From the NCBI GenBank assembly GCA_015655585.1, contig JAATEV010000109.1, forward strand, positions 1-64,000: a stretch of DNA of 64,000 nt, read 5' to 3'. Shown here piece after piece: positions 46,523 to 56,241 of the stretch (the stretch's first letter is position 1; every line of letters begins with the position of its first letter). The translations under genes were made by a program, and so were the position numbers. Below the pieces are notes generated by a model, which saw nothing but the letters and a program-made list of their open reading frames with translations, made no database searches and was not told where the DNA came from. This DNA is from Terriglobales bacterium. Its GTDB lineage: Bacteria > Acidobacteriota > Terriglobia > Terriglobales > Acidobacteriaceae.

Positions 46523-47440
46523 TTGAGGTGGCCTGTGAACGTGCGTTCGATTGGCTGGGTGGTTGCTTTTGCGATGGGTGGGACGTTGGTTGGGCAGGTG
46601 GTGCATCCGGTGGCCCAGATGCCCTCGTTCGATGTGGCTACGATCAAGCCTGTGGCGGAGCCTCCGCGCAGCTATACGCCTTCAGGGGCGAACGCTGTTC
46701 GCTATCCCTACAGTACGGCGATGGATCTGGTGAGCGTGGCGTATGGGATTACGTCCGATAGAAAGAACCGGGTTGTAGGAGGACCAGGATGGGCCTCAAC
46801 AGACCGCTATGGCGTCGATGCGCGGATTGAAGAGGATTTGGCGAAGAAGATACAGGCGATGCCGCCGGACAAGGCCCGCGAGGAGCGGAGCCTGCTGATG
46901 CAGTCTCTGCTGGCGGAGCGGTTCAAGCTGAAGGTCCACTTTGAGACGAAGGAACTTCCGGTCTATGAACTGGTGGTGTCGAAGGGTGGGTCGAAATTGA
47001 AGGAGTCTGCTCCGGTGACTCCCACAAAGGGTGCGCCGGCTTTGCAGCCTCTTACTCCTAATTTGACGAGAGAACAGATGATGGAGCGACTGCCTGTGGG
47101 TGGGATGTTGATGGTTGGTGGAAGAGGCACGATAGACATCTATGGGAAGGGGCTGAAAATCAATGATTTGGCGGGCACGCTGGGGCGGCAGGTGGGCGAC
47201 CGGACGGTGGTGGACCATACGGGACTTACGAGCAATTATGATTTCTCGCTGAACTGGGCCACCGATCCGGGTGCGGGGATGGCGGCCGGTGGACCGGCAG
47301 GGGGGCTGGCTCCGAGTGGAAGCGATGCGCCGGACATCTTTACGGCGGTGCAGGAGCAGCTTGGGTTGAAGCTAGTTCCGGCGAAGGAGCAACTGGAGAT
47401 TGTGGTGATTGATCAGATTGAGCGGCCTTCGGAGAATTGA
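46523..47440 (+). CDS. TIGR03435 family protein
   Basis: 'QMPSFDVATIKPV...', 'RKNRVVGGPGWASTDRYGVDARI', 'LLMQSLLAERFKLKVHFETKELPVYELVVSKGGSKLKES', 'VVDHTGLTSNYDFSLNW'. Confidence 0.88.
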   Translation: MRWPVNVRSIGWVVAFAMGGTLVGQVVHPVAQMPSFDVATIKPVAEPPRSYTPSGANAVRYPYSTAMDLVSVAYGITSDRKNRVVGGPGWASTDRYGVDARIEEDLAKKIQAMPPDKAREERSLLMQSLLAERFKLKVHFETKELPVYELVVSKGGSKLKESAPVTPTKGAPALQPLTPNLTREQMMERLPVGGMLMVGGRGTIDIYGKGLKINDLAGTLGRQVGDRTVVDHTGLTSNYDFSLNWATDPGAGMAAGGPAGGLAPSGSDAPDIFTAVQEQLGLKLVPAKEQLEIVVIDQIERPSEN

Positions 47441-47464
47441 GGGTTTTGGCTTGGGAATTTGAAG

Positions 47465-47494
47465 AAACGCAGATTCCCTTCGGGAATGACAAAA
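47465..47494 (+). repeat. Short palindromic REP unit
   Basis: AAACGCAGATTCCCTTCGGGAATGACAAA. Confidence 0.85.
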
Positions 47495-47554
47495 AATGAG
47501 GGGCGTTTGCGGCGGGGTTGAGGAGGATGCTGAAAATGGCAGTTGCGGCCTGGG

Positions 47555-47690
47555 AAGAGAAGGCCCGGGGCTGAAGCCCCTTTTCGTTGCGCGGTTTAGC
47601 GCAGGGCTAAAGCCCTGCGCTAATCCCAAAGACAGGGTGGAGACTTTTGCAGCAACCTCTGAAGCCCAGCCCCTTCAAAACAAAGGCTGC
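47555..47690. repeat. Composite REP-like repeat (inverted copy of 31975-32120)
   Basis: GCCCGGGGCTGAAGCCCCTTTTCGTTGCGCGGTTTAGCGCAGGGCTAAAGCCCTGCGCTAATCCCAAAGACAG. Confidence 0.8.
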
Positions 47691-47722
47691 GTTCTGCTGA
47701 GAGTGGTGGCGTTACTTAATGC

Positions 47723-47750
47723 AAACGCAGATTCCCTTCGGGAATGACAA
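47723..47750 (+). repeat. Short palindromic REP unit
   Basis: AAACGCAGATTCCCTTCGGGAATGACAA. Confidence 0.85.
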
Positions 47751-47839
47751 AAAATGGAAGTTTTGGAATGGCAGAAAATAAGGGGCGACCCGAAGGAAGT
47801 ATGAAGGCCCCGAAACCGTTTTGCGATTTCGAGGCCATC

Positions 47840-48300
47840 AGATTGCAGACGGCCCGTAAGCCGAATTCTGTTTTAGACGATCATTCCTCTACGCGACGCA
47901 TCGCTGCGACGCTTTAGCAACCTACCCGCAGGTTCCGGCCCTCTTTCGAGTCTCTCCGCCTGGGCGCATCGGGCCGATACGCCGTTGCCGCCTGAAGAGA
48001 AGCGGCAATGTTCCTGCCTATTTGGTCTTGCTCCGTGTGGGGTTTACCCTGCCGCGTTCATTACTGAATGCGCGGTGCGCTCTTACCGCACCTTTTCACC
48101 CTTACCCTGCGCGTCGTGCGGATTGGCCGAGGCCGATCCATCGTGCGGGGCGGTTCATTCTCTGTTGCACTTGCCGTCCAGCCGCCTTTACGCGGCCGTC
48201 CCGGACGTTATCCGGCACACTGCCCTGCGGAGTTCGGACTTTCCTCCCCCGCCCGAGACCCTGCGATCCGGGCGGCAGCGATCATCCAGCCGCCTGCTCT
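47840..48300 (-). ncRNA. rnpB: RNase P RNA, bacterial type A
   Basis: Minus strand contains GAGGAAAGTCCGAACTCCGCAGGGCAG, AGGGTGAAAAGGTGCGGTAAGAGCGCACCG, GGTAAACCCC, GGGTAGGTTGCTAAAGC, and 3' ACAGAATTCGGCTTACGGGCC; boundaries approximate. Confidence 0.95.
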
Positions 48301-48374
48301 TTTCAGTGTACCGCTTTTATGAGGAAAAACCACGGTTTTTCCATCCAAAGCCAAGCCACACTGATCTGCCCGGG

Positions 48375-49019
48375 TCAGGGCTTTATGGCTTCCATGACCA
48401 TGCTCTTCCATAGATATGGAAAGCGGCCAGAACCGTGGAATTGCAGCTTCTCGAAGCCCGATTCCGTCATCAGGGCCGACATGGTCTTTCGGCTGAAGAA
48501 CTTGATGTGACCGCCGTCAAACAAGGGATTTAAGTGCTTGTCCCATCCGCCCGCGAGTGAGAGCGTGACGTTCTTCAGGTAGCCGTGATAGGGCGTGGTG
48601 CAAATGAATTTACCCTTGGACGAGGTCGCTGCGTAGCATCCGGCCATGAAGCTTCTGGGATCGTACAGGTGCTCAATGACTTCAGCGCTGTAGACCAGAT
48701 CGAAGGGTTCCTCGCCCAGCCGTTCAAGGATGTGTTTGTCCGCAGCTAAAACTTCAAACCTTCCCGCCGGGCAGCTTTTGCGTGCGATCCGAATGCCTGC
48801 TTCGGCAAGGTCTACTCCAACCACCGAGTGACCGCGCCGGGCAAACTCAGCCGCGACGGAACCATTACCGCAACCGATATCGAGGATTCTGGAGCGAGGT
48901 GGAAGATCGCCGGACAGGCTCAAGAGACTCGGAAGGAGATACGCATGAGCGCCACGCAATCCGGAGGCCGTGTAGTTGCTTGACTCGAGAAACGCTGTCT
49001 CTGTCGTCATGAGGAGCAA
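48375..49019 (-). CDS. Class I SAM-dependent methyltransferase
   Basis: 'RILDIGCGNGSVAAEFARRGHSVVGVDLAEAGIRIARK', 'FDLVYSAEVIEHLYDPRSFM'. Confidence 0.9.
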   Translation of the reverse strand: MLLMTTETAFLESSNYTASGLRGAHAYLLPSLLSLSGDLPPRSRILDIGCGNGSVAAEFARRGHSVVGVDLAEAGIRIARKSCPAGRFEVLAADKHILERLGEEPFDLVYSAEVIEHLYDPRSFMAGCYAATSSKGKFICTTPYHGYLKNVTLSLAGGWDKHLNPLFDGGHIKFFSRKTMSALMTESGFEKLQFHGSGRFPYLWKSMVMEAIKP

Positions 49020-49169
49020 GTTATCACACTTCCATTACACTCCCTGCTACTTTCCGCTGTTCGTCGAACATATTATTGTCCTCGTCAAAAAAATATTGCC
49101 ATTCGTAACGGCCTCGCGTCGCAGGAGGAGGACTGGTAGGCTCGAATCTGCGGGGTAAAAGGCGCAGGC

Positions 49170-50393
49170 ATGGAGTTCAAAGAGGCGGTCAAGATCGCGT
49201 TGCAGTCGCTGTGGGCGAACAAGCTGCGCTCCATTCTTACGCTGCTTGGCGTGGTGATCGGCGTGGCCAGCGTGATTGCCGTGGTGACCCTGGTGAATGG
49301 CGCGAACACCTTTGTTACAACCAAGTTCACGAGCTACGGGGCCGACGTCTTTACGGTTTCGAAGATGCCCGCCATCATTACGAACTCGGAGGATTACGAG
49401 CGGTTCCAGAAGCGCAAGGACATCCTCGTCCCGGATTATCTGTACATCAAGCAGAACTGCAAACGCTGCACGGGCATTGGCGCGCAGCAGGCGACTGCGG
49501 GCAAGATTGTGCGCGGTACGGAGTCGGTGACGGATACGAACATTCGGGGATATACGTCGGAGATGCCCGCGTTGCAGAACCTGAACATTGTGCAGGGGCG
49601 CGGCTTTACGGACTCGGACGAGGAGCACGCTTCGCGGGTGGCGATCATCGGCACGGATATTCAGGACCACTTGTTTGCGGGCGTCAACCCGATTGGGCAG
49701 GAGCTGCGGGTGGATGGGACTCCGTATACCGTGATCGGGATCAGCGAGAAGCAGGGGAGCACGTTCGGGGCCAGCCAGGATAACTGGGTCGCGGTGCCGC
49801 TGACGGCTTACCAGAAGAGCTACGGCACGGCGAAGACGCTGACGATCTACATCAAGGCCGGGGAGGCGGGGCAGGTGCTGGAGGATGCCGCCGACGAGGT
49901 GAGGGTGCTGGTGCGGTCGCAGCGGCATGATCTGCCGGGCGCGCCGGACTCGTTTGAACTGGATACGAACAATACGCTGGTGGGATTTTTCAGCACGATC
50001 ACGCAGTCGTTCGGGGCGGTGGCGGGGGCGATTGCGCTGATCTCGCTGGTGGTGGGGGGCATTGTGATTATGAACATCATGCTGGTGAGCGTGACGGAGC
50101 GGACGCGGGAGATTGGAATTCGCAAGGCGCTGGGGGCGAGGTCGAGGGACATCCTGATGCAGTTTCTGATTGAGTCGGGGACGATGGCGCTGGTGGGCGG
50201 CGTGTTCGGGGTGCTTGGCGGGATTGCGGTGGCGCAGGCGGTCACGATCCTGGTGGGGTTCCCTTCGACGGTGGCTCTGTGGAGCGTTCTGGTGGGGTTG
50301 GTGATGGCTACGGCTACGGGGATCTTCTTTGGGGTGTATCCGGCGCGGAAGGCGGCGCAGCTTGACCCGATTGTGGCGCTGCGGGCGGATTGA
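49170..50393 (+). CDS. ABC transporter permease (MacB-type)
   Basis: 'LWANKLRSILTLLGVVIGVASVIAVVTLVNG', 'MNIMLVSVTERTREIGIRKALGARSRDILMQFLIES'. Confidence 0.93.
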   Translation: MEFKEAVKIALQSLWANKLRSILTLLGVVIGVASVIAVVTLVNGANTFVTTKFTSYGADVFTVSKMPAIITNSEDYERFQKRKDILVPDYLYIKQNCKRCTGIGAQQATAGKIVRGTESVTDTNIRGYTSEMPALQNLNIVQGRGFTDSDEEHASRVAIIGTDIQDHLFAGVNPIGQELRVDGTPYTVIGISEKQGSTFGASQDNWVAVPLTAYQKSYGTAKTLTIYIKAGEAGQVLEDAADEVRVLVRSQRHDLPGAPDSFELDTNNTLVGFFSTITQSFGAVAGAIALISLVVGGIVIMNIMLVSVTERTREIGIRKALGARSRDILMQFLIESGTMALVGGVFGVLGGIAVAQAVTILVGFPSTVALWSVLVGLVMATATGIFFGVYPARKAAQLDPIVALRAD

Positions 50394-50400
50394 GGAGCTT

Positions 50401-51654
50401 ATGAGAATTGCCGATGCTAGGGAGACGGTCCGGATGGCGCTGGATACGCTGCGCACGAACAAGCTGCGGAGCGGGTTGACGATTCTGGGGATCGTGATCG
50501 GCGTGATGACGGTGATCGTGATCTCTTCGGTGGTGAATGGCCTGAATAACAATGTAGCCAGCCTGGTGGAGTCGCTGGGGTCGAATGTGCTGTTTGTGTT
50601 TCGCTTTCCGGTGTTCGGGCAGCGGCCTACGACGGAGATGCTGACGCGCAAGCAGCTTACCTACGACGACGCGATGGCGATGAAGGCCCTGCCGCATGTC
50701 GTGGCGGTGTCGCCTGCGTTGCAGTACACGGACAATACGGCTCCGGGGCGCGGCGGTACGACGTCGATCAAGGCGGGAAGCAGGAAGATGCAGAACACGA
50801 TTCTGCAGGGAGATACGCCTTCGGAGAAGGACGTGACCGATCTGGATGTGCGCGAGGGCCGGTTCTTCGATGAGTTCGACCAGCAGCGGTCGGCGCGGGT
50901 GGCGGTGCTGGGCAGCGACACGGCGGACGAGCTGTTTCCGGGGCAGAGCGCGGTGGGCAGAGAAGTGGAGGCCGCGGGGCTGGTGTTTACCGTGGTGGGG
51001 GTGCTGGCTCCGCAGAAGCAGGCGTTTGGCGGAGGGAAGAATCCGCAGGACAACAAGGCGATGTTTCCGATTACGACGTTCCACCATATTCACCCGGAGC
51101 AACTCGATTACTGGATCAGCCTGAAGTACGACGATCCGAAGAACCGGCCGCTGGTGGAGGATGAGCTTACGGAGTTGCTGCGGAGGCGGCGGCGCGTGGC
51201 GAATGCGGCCCCGGATAATTTTGCGATCTTCGGGACGGACTCGCTGACGCGGCTTTGGAACGAGATTACGGGCGGGCTGTTTCTGCTGCTGTTCGCGCTT
51301 TCGAGCGTGGCGCTGCTGGTAGGCGGCGTGGGCGTGATGAACATCATGCTGGTAAGCGTGACCGAGCGGACGAGGGAGATCGGCGTGCGGAAGGCGATTG
51401 GGGCGAGCAGGCAGACGATTCTGGCGCAGTTCACGCTGGAGGCGATGACGTTGTGCGCGGTGGGAGGGCTGATCGGCGTCTTTCTCGGCAGCGCGATTGC
51501 GCTGGGGCTGCACTTTCTGCTGCCGTCTCTGCTGTCGCCGCTGTGGATTGCGGCGGCGTTCGCCAGTTCCTGCGGGATCGGGCTGCTGTTTGGGATCTAT
51601 CCGGCGTGGAAGGCGGCTAACCTGAACCCCATTGAGGCCTTACGGTATGAGTGA
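50401..51654 (+). CDS. ABC transporter permease (MacB-type), paralogue of upstream gene
   Basis: Likely start ATG at 50401 (MRIADARETVRMALDTLRTNKLRSGLTILGIVIGVMTVIVISSVVNG); 'MNIMLVSVTERTREIGVRKAIGASRQTILAQFTLEA'. Confidence 0.92.
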   Translation: MRIADARETVRMALDTLRTNKLRSGLTILGIVIGVMTVIVISSVVNGLNNNVASLVESLGSNVLFVFRFPVFGQRPTTEMLTRKQLTYDDAMAMKALPHVVAVSPALQYTDNTAPGRGGTTSIKAGSRKMQNTILQGDTPSEKDVTDLDVREGRFFDEFDQQRSARVAVLGSDTADELFPGQSAVGREVEAAGLVFTVVGVLAPQKQAFGGGKNPQDNKAMFPITTFHHIHPEQLDYWISLKYDDPKNRPLVEDELTELLRRRRRVANAAPDNFAIFGTDSLTRLWNEITGGLFLLLFALSSVALLVGGVGVMNIMLVSVTERTREIGVRKAIGASRQTILAQFTLEAMTLCAVGGLIGVFLGSAIALGLHFLLPSLLSPLWIAAAFASSCGIGLLFGIYPAWKAANLNPIEALRYE

Positions 51655-51683
51655 GCAGCGTGCCGGTTCGGTAAACTAAGAGC

Positions 51684-52850
51684 ATGGCCATTGCGATTGA
51701 GGCGATCACAACTCTGCTGACCGTCGCGGGCTTGTTCTATCTGCTGCTGGCGTTGTGGGGAGCGCGTGACTTTGTTCACTCTTGGCAGAAGCATCGCCGC
51801 GACGTTGGATATACGCCGGATGTCTCGATTCTGAAGCCGGTGAAGGGCGTTGACCCGCGGATGTATGCGGGATTTGTGAGCCATTGCAGGCAGCAGTATG
51901 GTGGGCAGTTCGAGATTCTCTTTGGCGTGAGCAGGCTGGATGACCCGGCGGTGGTGGAGATCGAGCGGCTGCGGGCGGAGTTTCCTGAGGTTGCGGTGCG
52001 GCTGATCGAGTGCCCGGAGAGGCTGGGGACCTCGGGCAAGGTGAGCAACCTGATCCAGATGCTGCGCGAGGCCCGGTTCGAGCATGTTGTGATCAACGAC
52101 AGCGATATTTATGTTGCTCCGCAGTACCTGGCGCGGGTGATGGCCTGCTTTGCCGACCCGCAGGTGGGGCTGGTGACGGCTCCGTACATTGGGCGCACGG
52201 GAGAGCGGGGCGCGCTGACGGTGTGGTCACGGCTGGAGGCGCTGGGGATCTCGACGGACTTCTTTCCGGGGGTGCTGAGTGCGCGCAAGCTGGAGGGCGG
52301 GATTCGGTTCGGGTTGGGATCGACGCTGGCTACGACGAAGACTGCGCTGGAGAGGGCTGGAGGGCTGGAGGCGCTGGTGGAGTGTCTTGCGGACGACTAT
52401 GAGATGGGCGTGAGGATCGCTGGGGCGGGGCTTCGCGTGGAGTTGTGCGCGGAGGTGGTGGAGACGTCGGTTCCGGCGTATGGGTTCCGCGGGTTTGTGG
52501 AACACCAGTTGCGGTGGGCACGCTCGACGCGGGACTCGCGCAAGCTGGGATATGTGGGGCTGGGGGTCACTTATGCTCTGCCGTGGGCGCTGGCTACCTG
52601 CGTTGCCAGTGGCGGCGCGTTGTGGAGCTTCTCGCTGCTAAGCCTGGTGCTGCTGGTGCGGATGGCGGTGGCGCTCACGGTGGGGGTGGGGATTCTGCAG
52701 GATGGTCAGGTGCTGCGCGATCTGTGGCTGCTGCCGTTGCGCGACCTGTTCGGGCTTGGGTTCTGGATATGGAGCTTTGCCGGGGACACGATCATTTGGC
52801 GGGGGGAGCGGTTTCACCTGCGGGATGGGCGTCTGACGCCGGTGCAGTAG
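51684..52850 (+). CDS. hpnI: HpnI-like / ceramide-glucosyltransferase-like GT2 glycosyltransferase
   Basis: 'VSILKPVKGVDPRMYAGFVSHCRQQYGGQFEILFGVSRLDDPAVVEIERL', 'VINDSDIYVAPQYL', 'VECLADDYEMGVRIA', 'HQLRWARSTRDSR'. Confidence 0.8.
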   Translation: MAIAIEAITTLLTVAGLFYLLLALWGARDFVHSWQKHRRDVGYTPDVSILKPVKGVDPRMYAGFVSHCRQQYGGQFEILFGVSRLDDPAVVEIERLRAEFPEVAVRLIECPERLGTSGKVSNLIQMLREARFEHVVINDSDIYVAPQYLARVMACFADPQVGLVTAPYIGRTGERGALTVWSRLEALGISTDFFPGVLSARKLEGGIRFGLGSTLATTKTALERAGGLEALVECLADDYEMGVRIAGAGLRVELCAEVVETSVPAYGFRGFVEHQLRWARSTRDSRKLGYVGLGVTYALPWALATCVASGGALWSFSLLSLVLLVRMAVALTVGVGILQDGQVLRDLWLLPLRDLFGLGFWIWSFAGDTIIWRGERFHLRDGRLTPVQ

Positions 52851-54783
52851 ACGGCGTGGTTTCCTCGTTGCTGAGGATCTCCTTGCCGCCGCTCTGGGAG
52901 ATGAAGTAGGTTGGTTGGCCGCCGAGGTCGGGGAGAGGCTGGGAGAGATCCTGCCATAGGAAGACGCGCTGCTTGCCGGCCCAGCGGAGCTTGATGGAAT
53001 CCTTGTCCTCGAAGATGCGGGGAGCGTCGGGGAAAAAGGAGCCATACCAGAGGTTGGAGCTGCGGCCTTCGAGGATGTGGAGGTCGTCGCGCCGAAGGTA
53101 GAAGCCGAGCGTGCTGGCGCTCTCGTACTCGCCGTGGATGATGATGAGGTCGGTGGGCTTGAGGACGTGGGCGAGGTCGTCGGCCAGTTGGCGCGAGGTC
53201 AGGACGGGGGAGAAGATCTGGAGGCCGATGTGCGCTGCCATCAGGAAGGCGAAGGTGGCGGCGGTGAGCCAGAGGTTGCCGAGGTGGGGACGGTAGTTGC
53301 GGCGGTAGAGCCAGCTTGCGAAGGGGCCGCCGAAGAGGGCGAGCGCGGTGATGAGGAGCGGGGTGCGGAAGGCTCCCATAGCCTGGCTGTTGAGGTCGAG
53401 GAAGTGGCCGAAGGAGAGGGCGTAGTCGCCGGGGTTCTGCCGAAGCAGGGAGGAGAGGTCCACGCCGGGGGGCGGCGGAGTGGCGTGCAGGACGAAGAAA
53501 AGGGCGATCAGCGCTACAAGTGAGCCGAGGACGAGCAGCACGGCGGAGATACGCTGGCCGGACTGCACGAGAGGGTTGGGCACGGCGAAGGACTCGGCTT
53601 CGGCGGCTTCGTTGTGCAGCCAGACGGCGAGGAGCAGGGCGAGCGCGGGCAGGGAGGGCAGGACGTAGTACTCCTGCCGGGTGGAGAGGCTGAAGAAGAG
53701 CAGAGGCACGGCGGTCCAGACGCCGAGGAGGAGGAGAGTGCTTTCGGCGGCGGTGAGGGTGCGGAGGGAGATGCTCGGGCGGAAGGCCTTGCCCCAGGGA
53801 ACGGCGGCGAGGGCGCGGAAGAGGAAGGCGCTCCAGGGCATGAGCCAGACGAGGAGGAGTCCCCAGAAGAGGACGAGCGGGACGGTGTCGTAGTCGCGGG
53901 GAACGCGGAGGTTGAGGTAGCGGAGCAGGTGCTCGTTGACGAAGTAGAACCAGAACCAGCCGTGGACGTTGCCGTCGGTGGGCTGGGGGACGGACCAGTG
54001 TCCGTGAGAGAAGGCGAGGTTGCCGGGGTCTCCCTGGGTGGGATTGGCGAGGCCGATGAGGACGTGCCACGGCGCGGCGATGGCGAGGAAGACGCCGATG
54101 CTGGAGGCGGGCTCAAGCTGGCGCAGGCGGTCGAGCGCTCCGAGGACGCTGCGGCGCGTGAGGCGCAGGTGGATGGCGACGATGAGAACGGGGAAGAGAA
54201 TGCCGATGAGTCCCTTGGTAAGGACGTTCAGGGCGCAGCAGGCGGCGAATCCCCAGCAGAGGAGGTAGTTGGGCTCGTGTTGCTGCTCGGTGAGCCAGTA
54301 GCAGAGTAGGGCGAGGGTGAGCCAGAGGCAGACCATCGCGTCGGGTATGGTGATGCGGGTGAAGATGAAGGTGCCGAAGCTCGATAGCAGGATAAGCGCA
54401 GCGTAGAACCCTGCGCGTGTGGACCGGAAGGCACGGCGGGCGAAGAGTTCGATGGCCAGGGCGAGCGCGAGGACGGTGAAGGCCAGGGGAAAGCGGGCGG
54501 TGGAGGTGTGGACGCCGAAGAGCTGGAAGCTGGTAGCCATGCTCCAGTAGAGGAGAGGGGCCTTTTCGAGGTAGCGGATGCCGTTGGCGTAGAGGGTGAT
54601 CCAGTCGCCGCGGGTAATCATCTCGCGGGCGACCTCGGCGTGGACGGAGTCGGCGTCGTCGAGCAACGGAGGCGTGAAGAGGGCCACGCCGAAGTAGAAG
54701 AGAAACCAGAGGCTGATCAGGATCAGGCGATTTCGCTTCAGCTCGTTCCGTGGGGAGGGAATCTGCATGGAAGATTCGGACAC
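52792..54783 (-). CDS. Glycosyltransferase family 39 (ArnT-like) membrane protein
   Basis: 'LLDDADSVHAEVAREMITRGDWITLYANGIRYLEKAPLLYWSMATSFQLFGVHTSTARFPLAF'. Confidence 0.9.
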   Translation of the reverse strand: MSESSMQIPSPRNELKRNRLILISLWFLFYFGVALFTPPLLDDADSVHAEVAREMITRGDWITLYANGIRYLEKAPLLYWSMATSFQLFGVHTSTARFPLAFTVLALALAIELFARRAFRSTRAGFYAALILLSSFGTFIFTRITIPDAMVCLWLTLALLCYWLTEQQHEPNYLLCWGFAACCALNVLTKGLIGILFPVLIVAIHLRLTRRSVLGALDRLRQLEPASSIGVFLAIAAPWHVLIGLANPTQGDPGNLAFSHGHWSVPQPTDGNVHGWFWFYFVNEHLLRYLNLRVPRDYDTVPLVLFWGLLLVWLMPWSAFLFRALAAVPWGKAFRPSISLRTLTAAESTLLLLGVWTAVPLLFFSLSTRQEYYVLPSLPALALLLAVWLHNEAAEAESFAVPNPLVQSGQRISAVLLVLGSLVALIALFFVLHATPPPPGVDLSSLLRQNPGDYALSFGHFLDLNSQAMGAFRTPLLITALALFGGPFASWLYRRNYRPHLGNLWLTAATFAFLMAAHIGLQIFSPVLTSRQLADDLAHVLKPTDLIIIHGEYESASTLGFYLRRDDLHILEGRSSNLWYGSFFPDAPRIFEDKDSIKLRWAGKQRVFLWQDLSQPLPDLGGQPTYFISQSGGKEILSNEETTPSTAPASDAHPAGETAPPAK

Positions 54784-54805
54784 TCTGAAAGTTTACGTGA
54801 GGCGG

Positions 54806-54951
54806 GTCCTGCCGAACCGCCCGCCTGCGCGGCGGGCGGGCGTTTGCACGCATTTTTAAGGCTTCGCTTGGGCCTCCCGTTGGTCGGCTGGTGAATTCTT
54901 CCGCCGACCAACGCGAAGCTCGGTACCGCACGAAGTGCCCCGGCGTCAGGG
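54806..54951. repeat. Palindromic (MITE/REP-like) element, copy C (degenerate)
   Basis: GTCCTGCCG...GGGCGTTTGCACGCATTTTTAAGGCTTCGCTTGGGCCTCCCGTTGGTCGGC...GCCGACCAACGCGAAGCTC...CACGAAGTGCC..CGGCGTCAGGG. Confidence 0.88.
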
Positions 54952-56079
54952 AGTATTTGCCAGCATTGAGGCCAAAAGCGCGGTGCGAGGGACGAGGTGC
55001 TCGATCAGAACGGACTCGTGCGGGGCGTGGGCTCCGTCGCCGACGGCTCCCATGCCGTCGAGCGTGGGGACGCCGAGCGCGGCGGTGAAGTTGCCGTCGG
55101 AGCCGCCGCCGGTGGCGGCCTCTTCGAGCCGGAAGCCAATCTCAGAGGCGAGGCCGCGGGCTTTCTTGAAGAGTGCGATGGTTCCCGCGCTGCGTTCCAT
55201 GGGCGGGCGGTTGATGCCGCCGGTGATGGTGAGCTTGCAGTGGGGGTCGGAGGGCTTGAGCCTGCGGAAGAGCCTTTCGACGTAGGCAGCGTCGGCCAGC
55301 CGGGCGATGCGGACGTCGACCTCGCAGTGTGCCTCCGATGGAACGATATTGGATCGCGTGCCACCAGCAATCACTCCACAATTCACCGTCAGTTTGCGCG
55401 CCGGATTTGTGAAGTTTGCGATGGTCTGGACCTGTTTTGCCAGCTCCAGAACCGCCGAATGACCCTTTTCGAAGTCCACGCCGCTGTGTGCGCCGACACC
55501 CGTAACTTCAACAAAATAATGGCCTACTCCCTTGCGGGCGGTCTTGTAGGCAAGCCCCTGCGCGGGCTCCAGCACGAAGACCGCCTCGGAGCCAAGAGCA
55601 ATTTTCTCCGTAATCCCTCGCGAAACCGGACTCCCCACCTCCTCATCACTGTTAATCAGGAGGGTGACGGGGCGAGCTAACTTCAACTCCCGTAAGGTAC
55701 TTATGGACGCTAGTGCCATGACGACACCGGCCTTCATGTCGAGCACGCCGGGGCCGAAGTAGCGTCCATCGGCCTCGCGCCAGGGCATGTTTTTGAGAGT
55801 GCCGATGGGCCAGACGGTGTCGAGATGGCCGAGGAGGAGGATGGGTTTGCGGGAGGAGCGGTGGCCAAAGCGGAGTTCGAGGACGTTGCCGAAGTCTTTT
55901 TGTTTGTGTATTTTGGCTTTGGCTCCGAGGGCCAGGGCGTAGCGTTCGGCGATGGCCATGGCTGCGTCAACCGCTGGCTTGTCGTCGCTTGGGGACTCCT
56001 GGCTGACCAGCTCGTGGAGGGTGGCACGAATCCATTCGTGTTTCGATTCGACATGGCGGAGGATCGCTTTTGGGTCCAT
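54946..56079 (-). CDS. M20 family metallopeptidase (glutamate carboxypeptidase-like)
   Basis: 'ILLLGHLDTVWPIGTLKNMPWREADGRYFGPGVLDMKAGVVMAL', 'LINSDEEVGSPVSR', 'GVGAHSGVDFEKGHSAVLELA'. Confidence 0.92.
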   Translation of the reverse strand: MDPKAILRHVESKHEWIRATLHELVSQESPSDDKPAVDAAMAIAERYALALGAKAKIHKQKDFGNVLELRFGHRSSRKPILLLGHLDTVWPIGTLKNMPWREADGRYFGPGVLDMKAGVVMALASISTLRELKLARPVTLLINSDEEVGSPVSRGITEKIALGSEAVFVLEPAQGLAYKTARKGVGHYFVEVTGVGAHSGVDFEKGHSAVLELAKQVQTIANFTNPARKLTVNCGVIAGGTRSNIVPSEAHCEVDVRIARLADAAYVERLFRRLKPSDPHCKLTITGGINRPPMERSAGTIALFKKARGLASEIGFRLEEAATGGGSDGNFTAALGVPTLDGMGAVGDGAHAPHESVLIEHLVPRTALLASMLANTP

Positions 56080-56241
56080 GGAGGCATGTTATAGCAGGCA
56101 AAAAGGGTTGGTTTGCAGAGTGTTGCGTGGGAAGATGTTGAATTTAGGGCAATTCCGCGACAGAAGTGTTGCATTTTTGCCACATTTACCTTTGCGTGGA
56201 TTTTTGTAAAATGAGGATCGCTGCGCGGGAGACCTAGATTC

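Noticed and set aside
47985-48510. ORFs 47985..48413, 48022..48510 and others
   Set aside because: Lie opposite the RNase P RNA gene; no protein signature, structure explained by rnpB.
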